Notes: a model not told the origin generated them from the sequence alone. Shown: positions 16,085 to 27,702, counted from the stretch's first letter. The stretch is DNA of 64,000 nucleotides from AC-32 sp963772975 (GCA_963772975.1 CAVYZH010000010.1:558001-622000); one strand, 5' to 3'. Numbers and translations are program-made.

Positions 16085-17241
16085 AGTGAGGCGAGCGCCT
16101 CGAGCAGCCGGTCGACCTCTTCAACCGTGTTGTAGTGGAGGATTCCGGCGCGCACGGCGCCCTCCGGGAGGCCGAGACGGTCCATCACCTCGACCGCGTA
16201 GTAGTTCCCGCGCCAGACCGCGAGGCCGCGTTCGCCGAGCCGCGTCGCGGCCTCCAGCGGCGAGAGGCCCTCGACGTTGAAGCAGAAGGTCGGCACGCGG
16301 CCCTCCATCGTCGGCAGTCCGTACAGCGTGCAACTCGCAGGCAGCCCCGCGAGGAAACGCTCGCCCAGCTCCCGCTCGTGGGCGGTGATCGCGTCGAAGC
16401 CGATCGAGTCCAGGTAGCGCACCGCGGCCACGAAACCGGCCAGCAGCTCGTGCGGCAGCGTGCCCGTCTCGAACCTGTGCCCGAGCGGCGTCTCGGCGGC
16501 CGGCCGCACCTTGTAGGGGCGCCAGCGCTCGAGCAGCTCGGCTCGCGCGAAGGCCAGCCCGAGGTGCGGCCCGAAATACTTGTAGGGGGAACAGATCAGG
16601 ACGTCGGCGCCGACGGCTGCGACGTCGATCGGTCCGTGCGGCGCGTAGTGCACCGCGTCCACCCAGGCGAGCGCACCGGCCGAATGCGCCAGCTCGGCCG
16701 CTCGCGCGACGTCGACCAGCGTGCCGACGGCGTTCGACGCCCACGGGAAGGCGACCACGCGCGTCCGGTCGGAGAGCTGGGCCTGGAGGTCGTCGAGGTC
16801 GAGGCTCGTGTCGTCGCGGATCGCGGCGAAACGCACCCGCAGGTCGAGGTCGCGGGCCAGCTCGAGCCACGGCGAGACGTTGCCGTCGTGGTCAAGCTGC
16901 GTGACGACGATCTCGTCGCCGGGCTCCAGCTCGCGGCCGACGGTCCGGCTGAGCGCGAAGTTCAGCGTCGTCATGTTCGCGCCGAAGACGACCTCCTCCG
17001 GCGAGCAACTGAGGAACTCGCCGCCGGTCCGGCGCGACTCGTCCACGAGCTCCTCGGTCCGGCGGCTGGTCGAGTACGGCCCGCTGACGTTCGCGTTCGA
17101 GGTGCGCAGGTAGTCGGAGATCGCCGCGATTACCTCGTCGGGAACCTGCGAGCCGCCGGGCCCGTCGAAGAAGACGAGCTCGGTCTCGAGCGCCGAGAAC
17201 CGCGCCCGTACCGCTGCAACATCGAAAGCCACCGCGCTCAC
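16081..17241 (-). CDS. Cysteine desulfurase-like PLP enzyme (class V aminotransferase)
   Basis: This 386-residue fold-type I PLP enzyme has the Schiff-base lysine K221 in SPYKYFGPHLG, with D195 and H198 lining the cofactor. It belongs to the cysteine desulfurase-like group rather than to IscS/SufS proper: no catalytic-Cys loop is seen near the C-terminus, and no iron-sulfur genes are nearby. It may act as an aminotransferase, lyase or kynureninase-like enzyme. It is the first gene of a minus-strand pair with the epimerase and divergent from the ABC transporter. The intergenic stretch contains an imperfect inverted repeat around GAAGGTATCC / GGTACCTTC. Confidence 0.82.
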   Translation of the reverse strand: MSAVAFDVAAVRARFSALETELVFFDGPGGSQVPDEVIAAISDYLRTSNANVSGPYSTSRRTEELVDESRRTGGEFLSCSPEEVVFGANMTTLNFALSRTVGRELEPGDEIVVTQLDHDGNVSPWLELARDLDLRVRFAAIRDDTSLDLDDLQAQLSDRTRVVAFPWASNAVGTLVDVARAAELAHSAGALAWVDAVHYAPHGPIDVAAVGADVLICSPYKYFGPHLGLAFARAELLERWRPYKVRPAAETPLGHRFETGTLPHELLAGFVAAVRYLDSIGFDAITAHERELGERFLAGLPASCTLYGLPTMEGRVPTFCFNVEGLSPLEAATRLGERGLAVWRGNYYAVEVMDRLGLPEGAVRAGILHYNTVEEVDRLLEALASL

Positions 17242-17336
17242 GGAACGGAAGGTATCCGAACGACCATTGCGAGTTGGTACCTTCGGTGGAAGACTTGAAA
17301 GCGAAATCGGGGAGGGCGCGATCGTTGGGGGACAGT

Positions 17337-18111
17337 ATGGAAACCGCCGCAGTATCAGCCGTCGAGGTAGCCGAACGGGCAGCGGACGCAGTCGTCGCCG
17401 CGAAGGACGTCACGCGCCGCTACGGCGAGGGTGACACCGCGGTCGAAGCGTTGCGCGGAGTGTCGCTCGAGGTCCAGCAGGGCAAGCTGACCGCCGTGAT
17501 GGGGCCCGTCGGGCTCCGGCAAGTCGACCCTGATGCACATCCTGGCCGCGCTCGACCAAGCGACCAGCGGCGAGGTCTGGATTGCCGGCACGAAGCTGGG
17601 CGGGCTCAGCGACAACGAGATCACGAAGCTGCGCCGCGAGCACATCGGCTTCGTCTTCCAGTTCTTCAATCTGCTGCCGATGCTGACGGCCGAGGAGAAC
17701 ATCGTCCTCCCGCTCACGATCGCCGGCGAGAAGCCCGAGAAGGCCTGGCGCGAAGAGCTGCTGAAGACCGTCGGGCTCGCCGACCGCCGGGATCACCGGC
17801 CGGCCGAGCTCTCCGGCGGCCAGCAGCAGCGCGTCGCCATCGCCCGCGCGCTGATCTCGCGGCCGACCGTGGTCTTCGCGGACGAGCCGACGGGCAACCT
17901 CGATTCCAAGACCGGAACCGAGATCCTCGAGCTCCTGCGCGGCTCGGTCGAGAGGCTCGGACAGACGACCGTGATGGTCACGCACGACCCGTACGCGGCC
18001 GCGATCGCCGATCGGATCCTGTTCCTCGCCGACGGCCTGATCGTCCGCGACATGCCGAACGCCGAGGCGAGCGCGGTGATCGCGGCGATGGACGAGCTCA
18101 CCCAGAGCTGA
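17337..18111 (+). pseudogene. MacB/LolD-type ABC transporter ATPase, frameshifted in the Walker A motif
   Basis: The reading frame from ATG 17337 (preceded by GGGGGA) encodes a normal N-terminus of an ABC ATPase. It then shifts at 17505-17508, where one extra base turns the expected MGPSGSGKST Walker A into an out-of-frame reading. The rest is intact in the other frame from about 17509 to 18111: Q-loop, the signature LSGGQQQRVAIARAL, Walker B VVFADEPTGNLD and the H-loop VTHD. Everything except the single base looks functional. It is either a recent inactivation, a sequencing or assembly error, or less likely programmed frameshifting. The TGATG junction couples it to the permease gene. Confidence 0.8.
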
Positions 18112-20675
18112 TGCTGCGCGTCGCGCTGAAGGGGCTCGCCGGGCGCCCGGTGCGCGCCCTGCTGACGGGGATCGCGATCATCCTCGGCGTCGCGATGATC
18201 AGCGGCACCTACATCCTCACGGACACGATCAACAGCGGCTTCGACACGATCTTCTCGCAGTCGTACAAGAACGCCGACATCGTGATCACCGGCAAGGCCG
18301 CCTTCGACAGCGCGAATGGGAATACGGTCGAGGCGCCGACGATCCCCGAGTCGCTGCTGCCGAAGGTGCAGAAGCTGCCGGATGTCTCGCTCGCTGCGGG
18401 CTCGGTCACGACCGACTCGCTGAAGCTGATCGGCAAGGACGGGAAGGTGATCTCGAGCGGCGGCGCGCCGACGCTCGGCTTCTCCGTCACGCCGGCCGGG
18501 CAGCCGTTCAACCCGACCAAGCTGACCGAAGGAAGCTGGCCGCGCGGCAACGACGAGATCGTGATCGACAAGGCCACCGCCGCCGCGACCGGCTTCGGCG
18601 TCGGCGACCGGATCGGCGTCCAGGCGTTCGGCCCGGCCCGGCAGCTGCTGATCACCGGCATCGCCGAGTTCCCGGACGTGAGCGTCGGCGGCGCGACCTT
18701 CGCGATCCTCGACCAGCCTGCCGCCCAGCAGCTCTTCCACAAGGTCGGCCAGCTCGACGCGATCCGCGTCCAATCCGGTGCGGGCGTCAGTGAGTCGGAC
18801 CTGGTGGCTCAGATCCAGCCGCTGCTGAGCCCGACCGAGCAGGTCCGCAGCGGCACCGAGCAGGCGAAGAAGGACCAGGAGTCGGCGGGCAGCTTCATCT
18901 CCTTCCTGCGCTACGCGCTGCTCGCCTTCGCAGGTATCTCGCTGTTCGTCGGCGCCTTCGTGATCGCGAACACGCTCTCGATCACGATCGCCCAGCGGAT
19001 GCGCGAGTTCGCGACCCTGCGCACGCTCGGCGCTTCGCGGCGTCAGGTGCTCTGGTCGGTCGTGATCGAGGCGTTCGTGATCGGCCTCGTCGGCTCGGTG
19101 ATCGGGCTCTTCCTCGGCCTCGGGCTGGCGAAGTTGCTGAACTGGCTGTTCGTCAAGATCGGGATCGACCTGCCGCACGGCTCCACGGTCTTCGCAACCC
19201 GCACGGTGGTCGTCTCGCTGCTCGTGGGGACGCTGGTGACGCTGTTTGCCAGCATCCGTCCCGCGCGACGCGCGACGCGCGTGCCGCCGATTGCCGCGGT
19301 CCGCGAGGGCTCCGTGTTGCCGCCGTCGCGCTGGGCCAAGTACGGCACCGTCACGTCGCTGGTCGTGCTCGCAATCGCGATCGCGATGGTCTCGCTCGGC
19401 GCGCTCGGAAGCGGGATCGCGACCGGCCCACGGCTGCTCCTGCTCGGGCTCGGAGTGCTGCTGCTCTTCTTCGGCGTCTCGATGAACGCGCCCAAGGTCG
19501 TGCGGCCGCTGGCGGCGGTGCTCGGCGCCCCGGCCCGGTCGATCGGGGGCGCCCCCGGGATCCTCGCACGCGACAACGCGACCCGGAACCCGGCGCGGAC
19601 GGCGTCGACGGCGTCCGCACTGATGATCGGGCTCGCGCTGGTCACCTTCGTCGCCATCTTCGGCGCGGGAATTCGCAGCTCGTTCGAGGACGCGGTCAAC
19701 GAGCTCTTCATCGGCGACTACGCGGTCACCTCGACCAACACCTTCACGCCGATCGAGGCGGCGGCCGGCCAGGCGCTCGTCGGCAAGCCCGGCATCGAGG
19801 ACGTCTCCGCGATCCGCGCCGGTTCCGCGCGGTACCTCGGCAGCAACAACGACCTGACCGCCGTGCAGCCGAACCTGAACAAGACCGTGTTCATGAAGTG
19901 GACGCAGGGCAGCAACGCGGTGCCGGGGGAGCTCGGCAACAACGGCTTCTTCGCCAGCAAGAACTACGTCGAGGATCACCACCTGAGCCTCGGCTCGCCG
20001 GTGACGCTGCAGTTCCCGAGCGGCGAGAAGACGACCGTCAAGCTGAAGGGCGTCTGGGACGAGCCGAAGGGCGGTTCCCCGTTCGCCCACATCACGATCT
20101 CGACCACGCTGTTCGACAAGTTCACACCCAGGCCCCGAGACGAGATGGTGCTCGCCAACACGCCCGGCGGCGTCAGCGACGCGAACACGGCCAACCTCGA
20201 GCACGCAGTCAAGGGCTTCGCCGACGCCAAGGTGCAGACACGCGACGAGTTCAAGTCGAACTTCGAGGCTCCGATCAACAAACTGCTGAACCTGCTCTAC
20301 GCACTGCTCGCACTGTCGGTGATCGTCAGCCTCGTCGGGATCATCAACACCCTCGTCCTGACCGTCTTCGAGCGGACGCGCGAGATCGGGATGCTGCGCG
20401 CGGTCGGGATGACGCGACGTCAGGTGCGGATGATGATCCGCTACGAGAGCATCGTCACCTCGCTGATGGGAGCGACGCTCGGGATGGTCGTCGGGATCTT
20501 CCTCGCGCTGCTCGTGACCCACGCGCTCTCGAGCTCCGGAATCGTTTTCGCGGTGCCCTGGATCCAGATCGTCTACTTCGTGATCGCCGCCATCCTGGTC
20601 GGGATCCTCGCGGCAGTGATCCCGGCCCGGCGGGCGTCTCGGCTGAACGTTCTCCAGGCCTTGCAGTACGAATAA
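18111..20675 (+). CDS. ABC transporter permease with two FtsX domains (MacB family)
   Basis: This 854-residue protein has an N-terminal membrane helix, a MacB_PCD-type extracytoplasmic domain (about 45-235), three membrane helices of a first FtsX domain (about 260-400) ending in the basic PARRAT motif, a pair of central helices (about 415-455), a second extracytoplasmic domain (about 500-700), and a second FtsX block ending in PARRASRLNVLQALQYE. Such double-FtsX exporters move lipids, peptides or drugs in a mechanotransmission cycle. It depends on the adjacent ATPase, whose gene carries a frameshift. Confidence 0.9.
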   Translation: MLRVALKGLAGRPVRALLTGIAIILGVAMISGTYILTDTINSGFDTIFSQSYKNADIVITGKAAFDSANGNTVEAPTIPESLLPKVQKLPDVSLAAGSVTTDSLKLIGKDGKVISSGGAPTLGFSVTPAGQPFNPTKLTEGSWPRGNDEIVIDKATAAATGFGVGDRIGVQAFGPARQLLITGIAEFPDVSVGGATFAILDQPAAQQLFHKVGQLDAIRVQSGAGVSESDLVAQIQPLLSPTEQVRSGTEQAKKDQESAGSFISFLRYALLAFAGISLFVGAFVIANTLSITIAQRMREFATLRTLGASRRQVLWSVVIEAFVIGLVGSVIGLFLGLGLAKLLNWLFVKIGIDLPHGSTVFATRTVVVSLLVGTLVTLFASIRPARRATRVPPIAAVREGSVLPPSRWAKYGTVTSLVVLAIAIAMVSLGALGSGIATGPRLLLLGLGVLLLFFGVSMNAPKVVRPLAAVLGAPARSIGGAPGILARDNATRNPARTASTASALMIGLALVTFVAIFGAGIRSSFEDAVNELFIGDYAVTSTNTFTPIEAAAGQALVGKPGIEDVSAIRAGSARYLGSNNDLTAVQPNLNKTVFMKWTQGSNAVPGELGNNGFFASKNYVEDHHLSLGSPVTLQFPSGEKTTVKLKGVWDEPKGGSPFAHITISTTLFDKFTPRPRDEMVLANTPGGVSDANTANLEHAVKGFADAKVQTRDEFKSNFEAPINKLLNLLYALLALSVIVSLVGIINTLVLTVFERTREIGMLRAVGMTRRQVRMMIRYESIVTSLMGATLGMVVGIFLALLVTHALSSSGIVFAVPWIQIVYFVIAAILVGILAAVIPARRASRLNVLQALQYE

Positions 20676-20725
20676 GGCGTCGCTTGCGGCGCCGTTTCAG
20701 GTCGTCCGGGCTTTGCTCGGGCGAC
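20676..20725 (+). terminator. Tandem hairpins after the ABC permease gene
   Basis: A GC hairpin (GGCGTC / GGCGCC, 20676-20693) is followed by a second stem at 20701-20725, with 11 base pairs including two G-U pairs and a TTT loop. There is no long T-run. This is a plausible termination or 3'-stabilising structure. Confidence 0.45.
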
Positions 20726-20809
20726 CGTCTGACATGACCGGTCGGGGCCACCGAGGAATCCGCGGACGCGACAAGTCGATCCGTCCGGGGGCGCACATAG
20801 GCTCAGGCC

Positions 20810-20998
20810 GTGCGCCGGCTGCGACCGCTCAGCGAGGAGGAGTGCTACCTCCGCTGCTACGGGGTCGAAGAGACCACGGTGCGGGTCGTGCGGCTCGAGC
20901 CGGAACGGCCGGCGCCACGCTTCCGGGTGACCGGTGAGGAGCTGCGCCAGCTGTTCGAGATCCGGCTCGACGCCCGCGAGGCGGAGCTGGCAGCGTGA
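20810..20998 (+). CDS. Small conserved-looking protein of unknown function
   Basis: This 62-residue product from GTG 20810 is acidic and arginine-rich, with codon use like its neighbours. No motif is recognised. It lies 72 bases upstream of the Mug-type glycosylase gene on the same strand and could share its transcript. Confidence rests on codon bias and position alone, and a chance open frame is possible. Confidence 0.4.
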   Translation: MRRLRPLSEEECYLRCYGVEETTVRVVRLEPERPAPRFRVTGEELRQLFEIRLDAREAELAA

Positions 20999-21070
20999 GG
21001 ACGTGCGCGCGCTGGAGCCGGACGCGCCGGGTGATCGGCCTGCAGCGCCGTGTGCCGCGGCCCTCGGCAC

Positions 21071-21643
21071 ATGAGCGGTCCTGCTCGCCGCGTCGGCGCT
21101 CCGCGGCCCGCTGCCGCTAGCGCCGTCCCGGACGTCCTCGGGCCGGACCTCAGCGTTGTCTTCTGCGGGATCAATCCGGGCGTCGTCTCCGACGCTGCCA
21201 AGGCGCACTTCGCCAACCCGCGGAACGACTTCTGGCGGCTCCTCGAAGCTTCCGGCTTCACGTCACGGCTGTTCGAGCCCTCCGAGCAGTTCGAGGTGCT
21301 GCGCGAGGGCATCGGCCTGACGAACGCGGCCCCGCGGACAACGCGCGGCTCCGGCGACCTGCGGCGAGCCGACTTCGCCGGCGCGGCCGAGCGGCTCGAG
21401 CGGTTGGCTCTTGAGCTCCGGCCAGGCTGGATCGCGTTCGTCGGCAAGGAGGCCTACCGCGGCACGTTCAACGAGCGCCCCGAGCTCGGCCCGCAGAAGC
21501 GGCGCCTCGGAGAGACGCGGCTCTTCGTGCTGCCGTCGACGTCACCCGCGAACGCCGCCGTGCCCTGGGACGAGCGGCTGCGCTGGTTCCGCAAACTGCG
21601 CAAGAGCGTGAAAAGAGAGCGCCGAACCACGCGCGAGCCCTAG
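21071..21643 (+). CDS. mug: G/U mismatch-specific DNA glycosylase (Mug/TDG family)
   Basis: This product of about 190 residues in the uracil-DNA glycosylase superfamily has the Mug active-site stretch GINPGVVSD, followed by a conserved HFANPRNDFWRLL segment, and the late intercalation motif LPSTSPANA. It removes uracil or thymine mispaired with guanine. ATG 21071 is used; GTG 21050 would add seven residues. The C-terminus is basic. It is transcribed toward a hairpin at 21695-21717. Confidence 0.9.
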   Translation: MSGPARRVGAPRPAAASAVPDVLGPDLSVVFCGINPGVVSDAAKAHFANPRNDFWRLLEASGFTSRLFEPSEQFEVLREGIGLTNAAPRTTRGSGDLRRADFAGAAERLERLALELRPGWIAFVGKEAYRGTFNERPELGPQKRRLGETRLFVLPSTSPANAAVPWDERLRWFRKLRKSVKRERRTTREP

Positions 21644-21694
21644 CGAAACCGGCCGGCCGCGTGTCACGCTGACCGCGAGGGTGGCGGGTGGAAA

Positions 21695-21717
21695 CCCCAC
21701 CCTTGTTGAGGGTGGGG
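21695..21717. terminator. Hairpin between convergent mug and nadE genes
   Basis: A perfect 9-bp stem (CCCCACCCT / AGGGTGGGG) with a 5-base loop lies between two converging genes. On the minus strand it is followed by TTTCC, so it may serve mainly the nadE transcript. The T-run is short. Confidence 0.55.
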
Positions 21718-21743
21718 GCTGTGCCCGGGTTTGACTCGGCGGG

Positions 21744-23459
21744 CTACCCGGTCCAGCGGTTGGTGATCGGCGTGCGGCGGTCGCGGCCGAAGGCCTTCGG
21801 CGTCAGGCGGACGCCTGGCGGGGCCTGCCGCCGCTTGTACTCGGCGCGGTCGATCAGCGCGAGCGCGCGCTCGACGACGTCGGGATCGAAGCCGTCCTGC
21901 GAGAGCTCCTCGCGCGAGCGGTCCTGCTCGACGAAGGCCTCGAGCACCCGGTCGAGCGCCGGATACGGCGGGAGCGAGTCCTCGTCCAGCTGGTCGTCGC
22001 GCAGCTCGGCGCTCGGCGCGCGCTCGATGATGGTCGCCGGGATCAACTCCCTGCCGGCACGTTCGTTCAGATGGCGCGCAAGGCGGAAGACGTCCGTCTT
22101 GAAGACGTCCTTCAGCAGCGCGAAGCCCCCGGCCATGTCGCCGTAGAGGGTCGCGTAGCCCACCGAGAGCTCGGACTTGTTTCCGGTCGCGACCACGAGC
22201 CAGCCGAACTTGTTCGAGAGCGCCATCAGCAGGACGCCTCGAATCCGCGCCTGCACGTTCTCCTCGGCCAGGTCAGGCTCGCGGCCGGCGAAGCTCTCGG
22301 CCAGGATCGACTCGAGGGCGTCGACCGCGGCGTTGATCGGCAGCTCGCGGAAGTCGGTGCCGAGATCCTCGGCCAACCGCCGTGCGTCTCCGCGCGTCGC
22401 CTCGGACGAGTAGCGCGACGGCATCGAGACGCAGTGCACGCGATCCGCGCCGAGGGCTTCGACCGCGAGGGCCGCGGTCAGCGCCGAGTCGATTCCGCCT
22501 GAGACCCCGACGACGATCTCGCTGAACCCGTTCTTGACCACGTAGTCGCGCAACCCGAGCTCGAGGGCGAGGCGCATCTGCTCGAGCTCGCCCTGCCGTT
22601 CGGCGAGGAACGGCTCGATCCGGTCGTCGTGGGAACGGCAGTCGCCGAGCTGCACGACCGGCACGTCGGGCACGGTGCCTCGTTCGCGAGCGAGCGCCCG
22701 GCGCCGCACGTCCCGGAGCCGGCGCCCGACCGCCTCGGCAGGGTCGATGTCCACGATCAGCAGCGCCTCCTCGAAGCCGGGTGCCCGGGCGAGCACGTGG
22801 CCCTCCTCGTCGAGCACGAGCGAGTGGCCGTCGAAGATCAGCTCGTCCTGGCCGCCGACGGCGTTGCAGAAGGCGACGAAACAGGCGTTGTCTCGCGCGC
22901 GGGTGGCGAACATCTCCTCCCGCTCGCGATCGCGGCAGACGTGAAACGGCGAGGCGGAGATGTTGGTCAGCAGCTGCGCGCCGGCGAGGGCAAGGTCGGT
23001 TGCGGGCGGCCCCGGCTGCCACATGTCCTCGCAGATGGTCGGGCCGACGAGCGTCCCCCCGAGCTCCAGCAGCAGGCAGTCGCGCGCAGGTGCGAAGTAG
23101 CGGTCCTCGTCGAAGACCCCGTAGTTCGGGAGGAAGCGCTTGTGGTAGACGGCCTTCACCTCGCGGTCGGCGCAGACCGCGCACGCGTTGTAGAGATCGC
23201 GGTCGAAGTGGGGGAAGCCGACCAGCGCGACGAGGCCGTGCGTCTCGCGGGCGATCTCCTGCAGCGACTCCTCGGCCGCGCGAATGAAGCCCGGCCGTAG
23301 GAGCAGATCCTCGGGTGGGTAGGAGGTAACGGCGAGCTCCGGCAGAAGCACGAGGTCGGCCTGGGCGTCGCGGGCCTCCGCGATCGCCTGCAGGATCCGC
23401 TCGCGGTTGCCGTCGAGGTCGCCGACGGTGGTGTTGATCTGGGCGAGCGCGAGTCTCAT
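21744..23459 (-). CDS. nadE: Glutamine-dependent NAD+ synthetase
   Basis: This 571-residue two-domain enzyme has an N-terminal nitrilase-type glutaminase with the Glu-Lys-Cys triad (E41, K107, C143 in TICEDMW) and a C-terminal ATP-pyrophosphatase-type synthetase with SGGIDS (320-325) and ATGNKSE. It amidates nicotinate adenine dinucleotide to NAD+. ATG 23459 gives the typical MRLALAQIN start, although the frame stays open upstream. It lies a short distance downstream of the SDR gene on the same strand. Confidence 0.94.
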   Translation of the reverse strand: MRLALAQINTTVGDLDGNRERILQAIAEARDAQADLVLLPELAVTSYPPEDLLLRPGFIRAAEESLQEIARETHGLVALVGFPHFDRDLYNACAVCADREVKAVYHKRFLPNYGVFDEDRYFAPARDCLLLELGGTLVGPTICEDMWQPGPPATDLALAGAQLLTNISASPFHVCRDREREEMFATRARDNACFVAFCNAVGGQDELIFDGHSLVLDEEGHVLARAPGFEEALLIVDIDPAEAVGRRLRDVRRRALARERGTVPDVPVVQLGDCRSHDDRIEPFLAERQGELEQMRLALELGLRDYVVKNGFSEIVVGVSGGIDSALTAALAVEALGADRVHCVSMPSRYSSEATRGDARRLAEDLGTDFRELPINAAVDALESILAESFAGREPDLAEENVQARIRGVLLMALSNKFGWLVVATGNKSELSVGYATLYGDMAGGFALLKDVFKTDVFRLARHLNERAGRELIPATIIERAPSAELRDDQLDEDSLPPYPALDRVLEAFVEQDRSREELSQDGFDPDVVERALALIDRAEYKRRQAPPGVRLTPKAFGRDRRTPITNRWTG

Positions 23460-23488
23460 AGGTTTTAGACTACCAGTCGAAAACCCCG

Positions 23489-24245
23489 TCAGCGTCTCAA
23501 CCGGATGGCGTTCAGGTCCTGCTCGCGGATCTGGTCGGCGCGGCGGATCAGGTCCTCGATGTCGTCGTGCTCGGCGTGGATGTACCGGCCCACGAGCTCG
23601 TCCGCTCGGCCCGAGGCAAGCACCCTCACGAGCTGCGGCGCGAGCTCCGGCGGCGTCCAGGGCGCGTCGTCGGAGAAGTTCCCCTCGGTCATCTCGGTCT
23701 TCACCAGACCGGGGCTGATGAAGAAGACCGGGATGCGGCCGGCGAGCTCGTTGGCCAGCGTCTCCCCGTAGCGGCAGACCCCTGCCTTGCTCGTCGGGTA
23801 GGGGGTGCTGCTGGCGCCGGGAAGGTAAGCGGCGCCGCTGCCTGTGATCACGATGCGGCCGGCGCGACGCTCGAGCATGTCCGGGATCACGGCGCTGCAG
23901 CAGAGATGGACGCCGAGGACGTTCACCTCGAGGACCCGCCACCACTCGTCTGGGTCGACCTCCCAGGTCGGCCCGTCCGGGCCGCCGATGCCGGCGTTGG
24001 CGACGAGCAGGTCGATCGGACCGAGCTCGCTCTCGGCCTGGATAACCATCGCGTCCACGGACTTGCGGTCGCTCACGTCGACCTCGAGCGGCACGCCTCC
24101 GATCTCGCGGGCAACCTGCTCGACCTGCGCGCGTGTGCGGGCCGCGACGGCGACGTGCGCGCCCGCGTCGGCGAGCTCGCGCGCGATTCCGGCGCCGATC
24201 CCGCGCCCGCCGCCGGTGACGAGGGCGACCTGTCCGTCGAGGCGG

Positions 24246-24262
<17 letters not shown>
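23489..24262 (-). CDS. SDR-family oxidoreductase
   Basis: This 257-residue classical short-chain dehydrogenase has the cofactor motif TGGGRGIG (16-23), NAG at about 89-91, catalytic S142 and Y155-x3-K159. The ATG 24262 start is 17 bases inside the 3' end of the acyl-CoA synthetase gene, so the two are co-translated. It probably acts on a hydroxyacyl or short alcohol/ketone substrate linked to that synthetase, but the substrate is not identifiable from sequence. Confidence 0.88.
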
Positions 24263-26183
<1,921 letters not shown>

Positions 26184-26198
26184 GCCGGCAAGCGTAAC

Positions 26199-26234
26199 TT
26201 GACGGTTTTGGCTAGTGCTCGCTAACCTAGTGAG
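26199..26234 (+). promoter_or_regulatory. Promoter with overlapping TetR-like operator for the MFS-TetR operon
   Basis: A -35-like TTGACG (26199-26204) is followed after 18 bases by TAACCT (26223-26228). A near-palindrome CTCGCTA-ACC-TAGTGAG (26218-26234; one mismatch between arms) covers the -10 element. This is the layout expected for repression by the TetR protein encoded downstream. Confidence 0.6.
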
Positions 26235-26262
26235 GGCTAACTTTCGAGCGGCTGGAGGGCAT

Positions 26263-27702
26263 GTGCGCGCGAAGATCTTCGCGGCGGAGAACCGCAGGTG
26301 GTGGACGCTAGGGGCGCTGTGCTTCGCCCTCTTCATGATCATGCTCGACAACACCGTCGTGAACGTCGCGCTCCCGGCAATCAGGGCCGACCTCGGGATC
26401 AGCGTCTCCGAGCTCGAGTGGACGGTTGCGGCCTACGCCCTGACGTTCGCGTCGCTGCTGCTTACCGGCGGGAAGCTCGGCGACCTGCTCGGCCGGCGCA
26501 AGATCTTCATCGTCGGCCTGACTGTCTTCACGCTCTCCTCGCTCGCCTGCGGCCTCTCCTCGAGCGCGCCTCAGCTGATCTCGGCCCGCGCGGTCCAAGG
26601 CATCGGCGCCGCGCTGATGATGCCGGCGACGCTCTCGATCATCTCCCACACGTTTCACGCGCGCGAGCGTGGGATGGCAATCGGGATCTGGGCCGGCGTC
26701 TCCGCGCTAGCGCTCGCGATCGGGCCGCTGCTCGGCGGGATCATCACCGAGCACATCTCCTGGAACTGGATCTTCTACGTGAACGTCCCGATCGGCGTGC
26801 TCGCCGTGATCGCCGCGATCGTGGTCGTCCCGGAATCGAAGGACACGTCGCATGAGCAGCGACTGGACCTGCCCGGCCTGCTGACCTCGGGGATCGGTCT
26901 GCTCGCGCTCGTCTACGGACTGATCGAGGGTCATCAGTACGGCTGGACATCAGCGCGGATCCTCGGTCTCTTCGCGGTCGCCGTGGTAGCACTCGGCAGC
27001 TTCGTGCTGCTCGAGATGCACCAGCGGCTGCCGATGCTCGACCTCTCGCTCTTCCGCAACGGTACCTTCGCCGGCGCCAACATCGTGGCGATCCTGGTGA
27101 CGCTGGCGATGTTCGGGATCTTCGTGTTCTTCCCGATCTACATGCAGACCATCCGCGGCTGGTCGCCGATCCAGGCGGGGGCCGCGCTGCTGCCGTGGAC
27201 GGTGATGATCGTCATCTTCGCGCCGATCGCCGGCAAGCTCTCGGACCGCGTCGGCTCGCGCTGGCTGATGGCCGGCGGAATGACCGTCGTCGCCGCCTGC
27301 TGCCTGCTGCTCTCGACGGTCACACTCCACTCCACCTTCTGGCACATGCTCCCGGCATTCCTGCTCGGCGGGCTCGGGATGTCGTTCGTGATGACGCCTA
27401 TGTCGGCTGCCGCGATGGGCGCGGCTCCGGTCGCCAAGGCAGGTGTCGCTTCGGGCGTGCTCAACACCTTCCGCCAGGTCGGAGTCGCGCTCGGGATCGC
27501 GATCACGGGCGCGATCGTCGCCAACCGTGCGGCCTCGGCCGCAGCGGGCGGAGCGAGTCCGCCGGAGGCGTTCGTGCATGGGCTCACCTTCGCGATGCGG
27601 GTCAGCGCCGGGATCTGCTTCGGCGCCGCGATCATCGCCGCAACGCTCGTGCGCCGCTACCGCCATGCCGACGCGAGTCTGCCGCTCGAGGCGGCAGCGT
27701 GA
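26263..27702 (+). CDS. MFS drug exporter, DHA2 family (EmrB/QacA, 14 TMS)
   Basis: This 479-residue major facilitator has about 14 hydrophobic segments. DHA2 signatures are LDNTVVNVALPAI in TM1, GGKLGDLLGRRK in the loop 2-3 motif A, and a motif-C-like region in TM5 (AIGPLLGG). It exports drugs or toxic organics by proton antiport. GTG 26263 was chosen because GGAGG (26254-26258) precedes it by 4 bases and the promoter/operator ends at 26234; a GTG at 26215 would lie inside the promoter. It is translationally coupled to the TetR gene by a GTGA overlap. Confidence 0.9.
   Translation: MRAKIFAAENRRWWTLGALCFALFMIMLDNTVVNVALPAIRADLGISVSELEWTVAAYALTFASLLLTGGKLGDLLGRRKIFIVGLTVFTLSSLACGLSSSAPQLISARAVQGIGAALMMPATLSIISHTFHARERGMAIGIWAGVSALALAIGPLLGGIITEHISWNWIFYVNVPIGVLAVIAAIVVVPESKDTSHEQRLDLPGLLTSGIGLLALVYGLIEGHQYGWTSARILGLFAVAVVALGSFVLLEMHQRLPMLDLSLFRNGTFAGANIVAILVTLAMFGIFVFFPIYMQTIRGWSPIQAGAALLPWTVMIVIFAPIAGKLSDRVGSRWLMAGGMTVVAACCLLLSTVTLHSTFWHMLPAFLLGGLGMSFVMTPMSAAAMGAAPVAKAGVASGVLNTFRQVGVALGIAITGAIVANRAASAAAGGASPPEAFVHGLTFAMRVSAGICFGAAIIAATLVRRYRHADASLPLEAAA

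Noticed and set aside
16081..17241. SufS/IscS for iron-sulfur assembly
   Set aside because: No catalytic-Cys loop seen and no suf/isc genes nearby; belongs to the cysteine desulfurase-like group.
17793..20522. 909-codon antisense open frame opposite the ABC permease
   Set aside because: Arg/Asp/His-rich composition typical of antisense frames in high-GC DNA; the plus strand encodes a clear MacB-type permease.
17274..20675. A continuous 1133-codon open frame that looks like an ATPase-permease fusion
   Set aside because: The middle 200 codons are out-of-frame translation of the ATPase; the join is produced by one extra base in Walker A. The permease has its own ATG at 18111.
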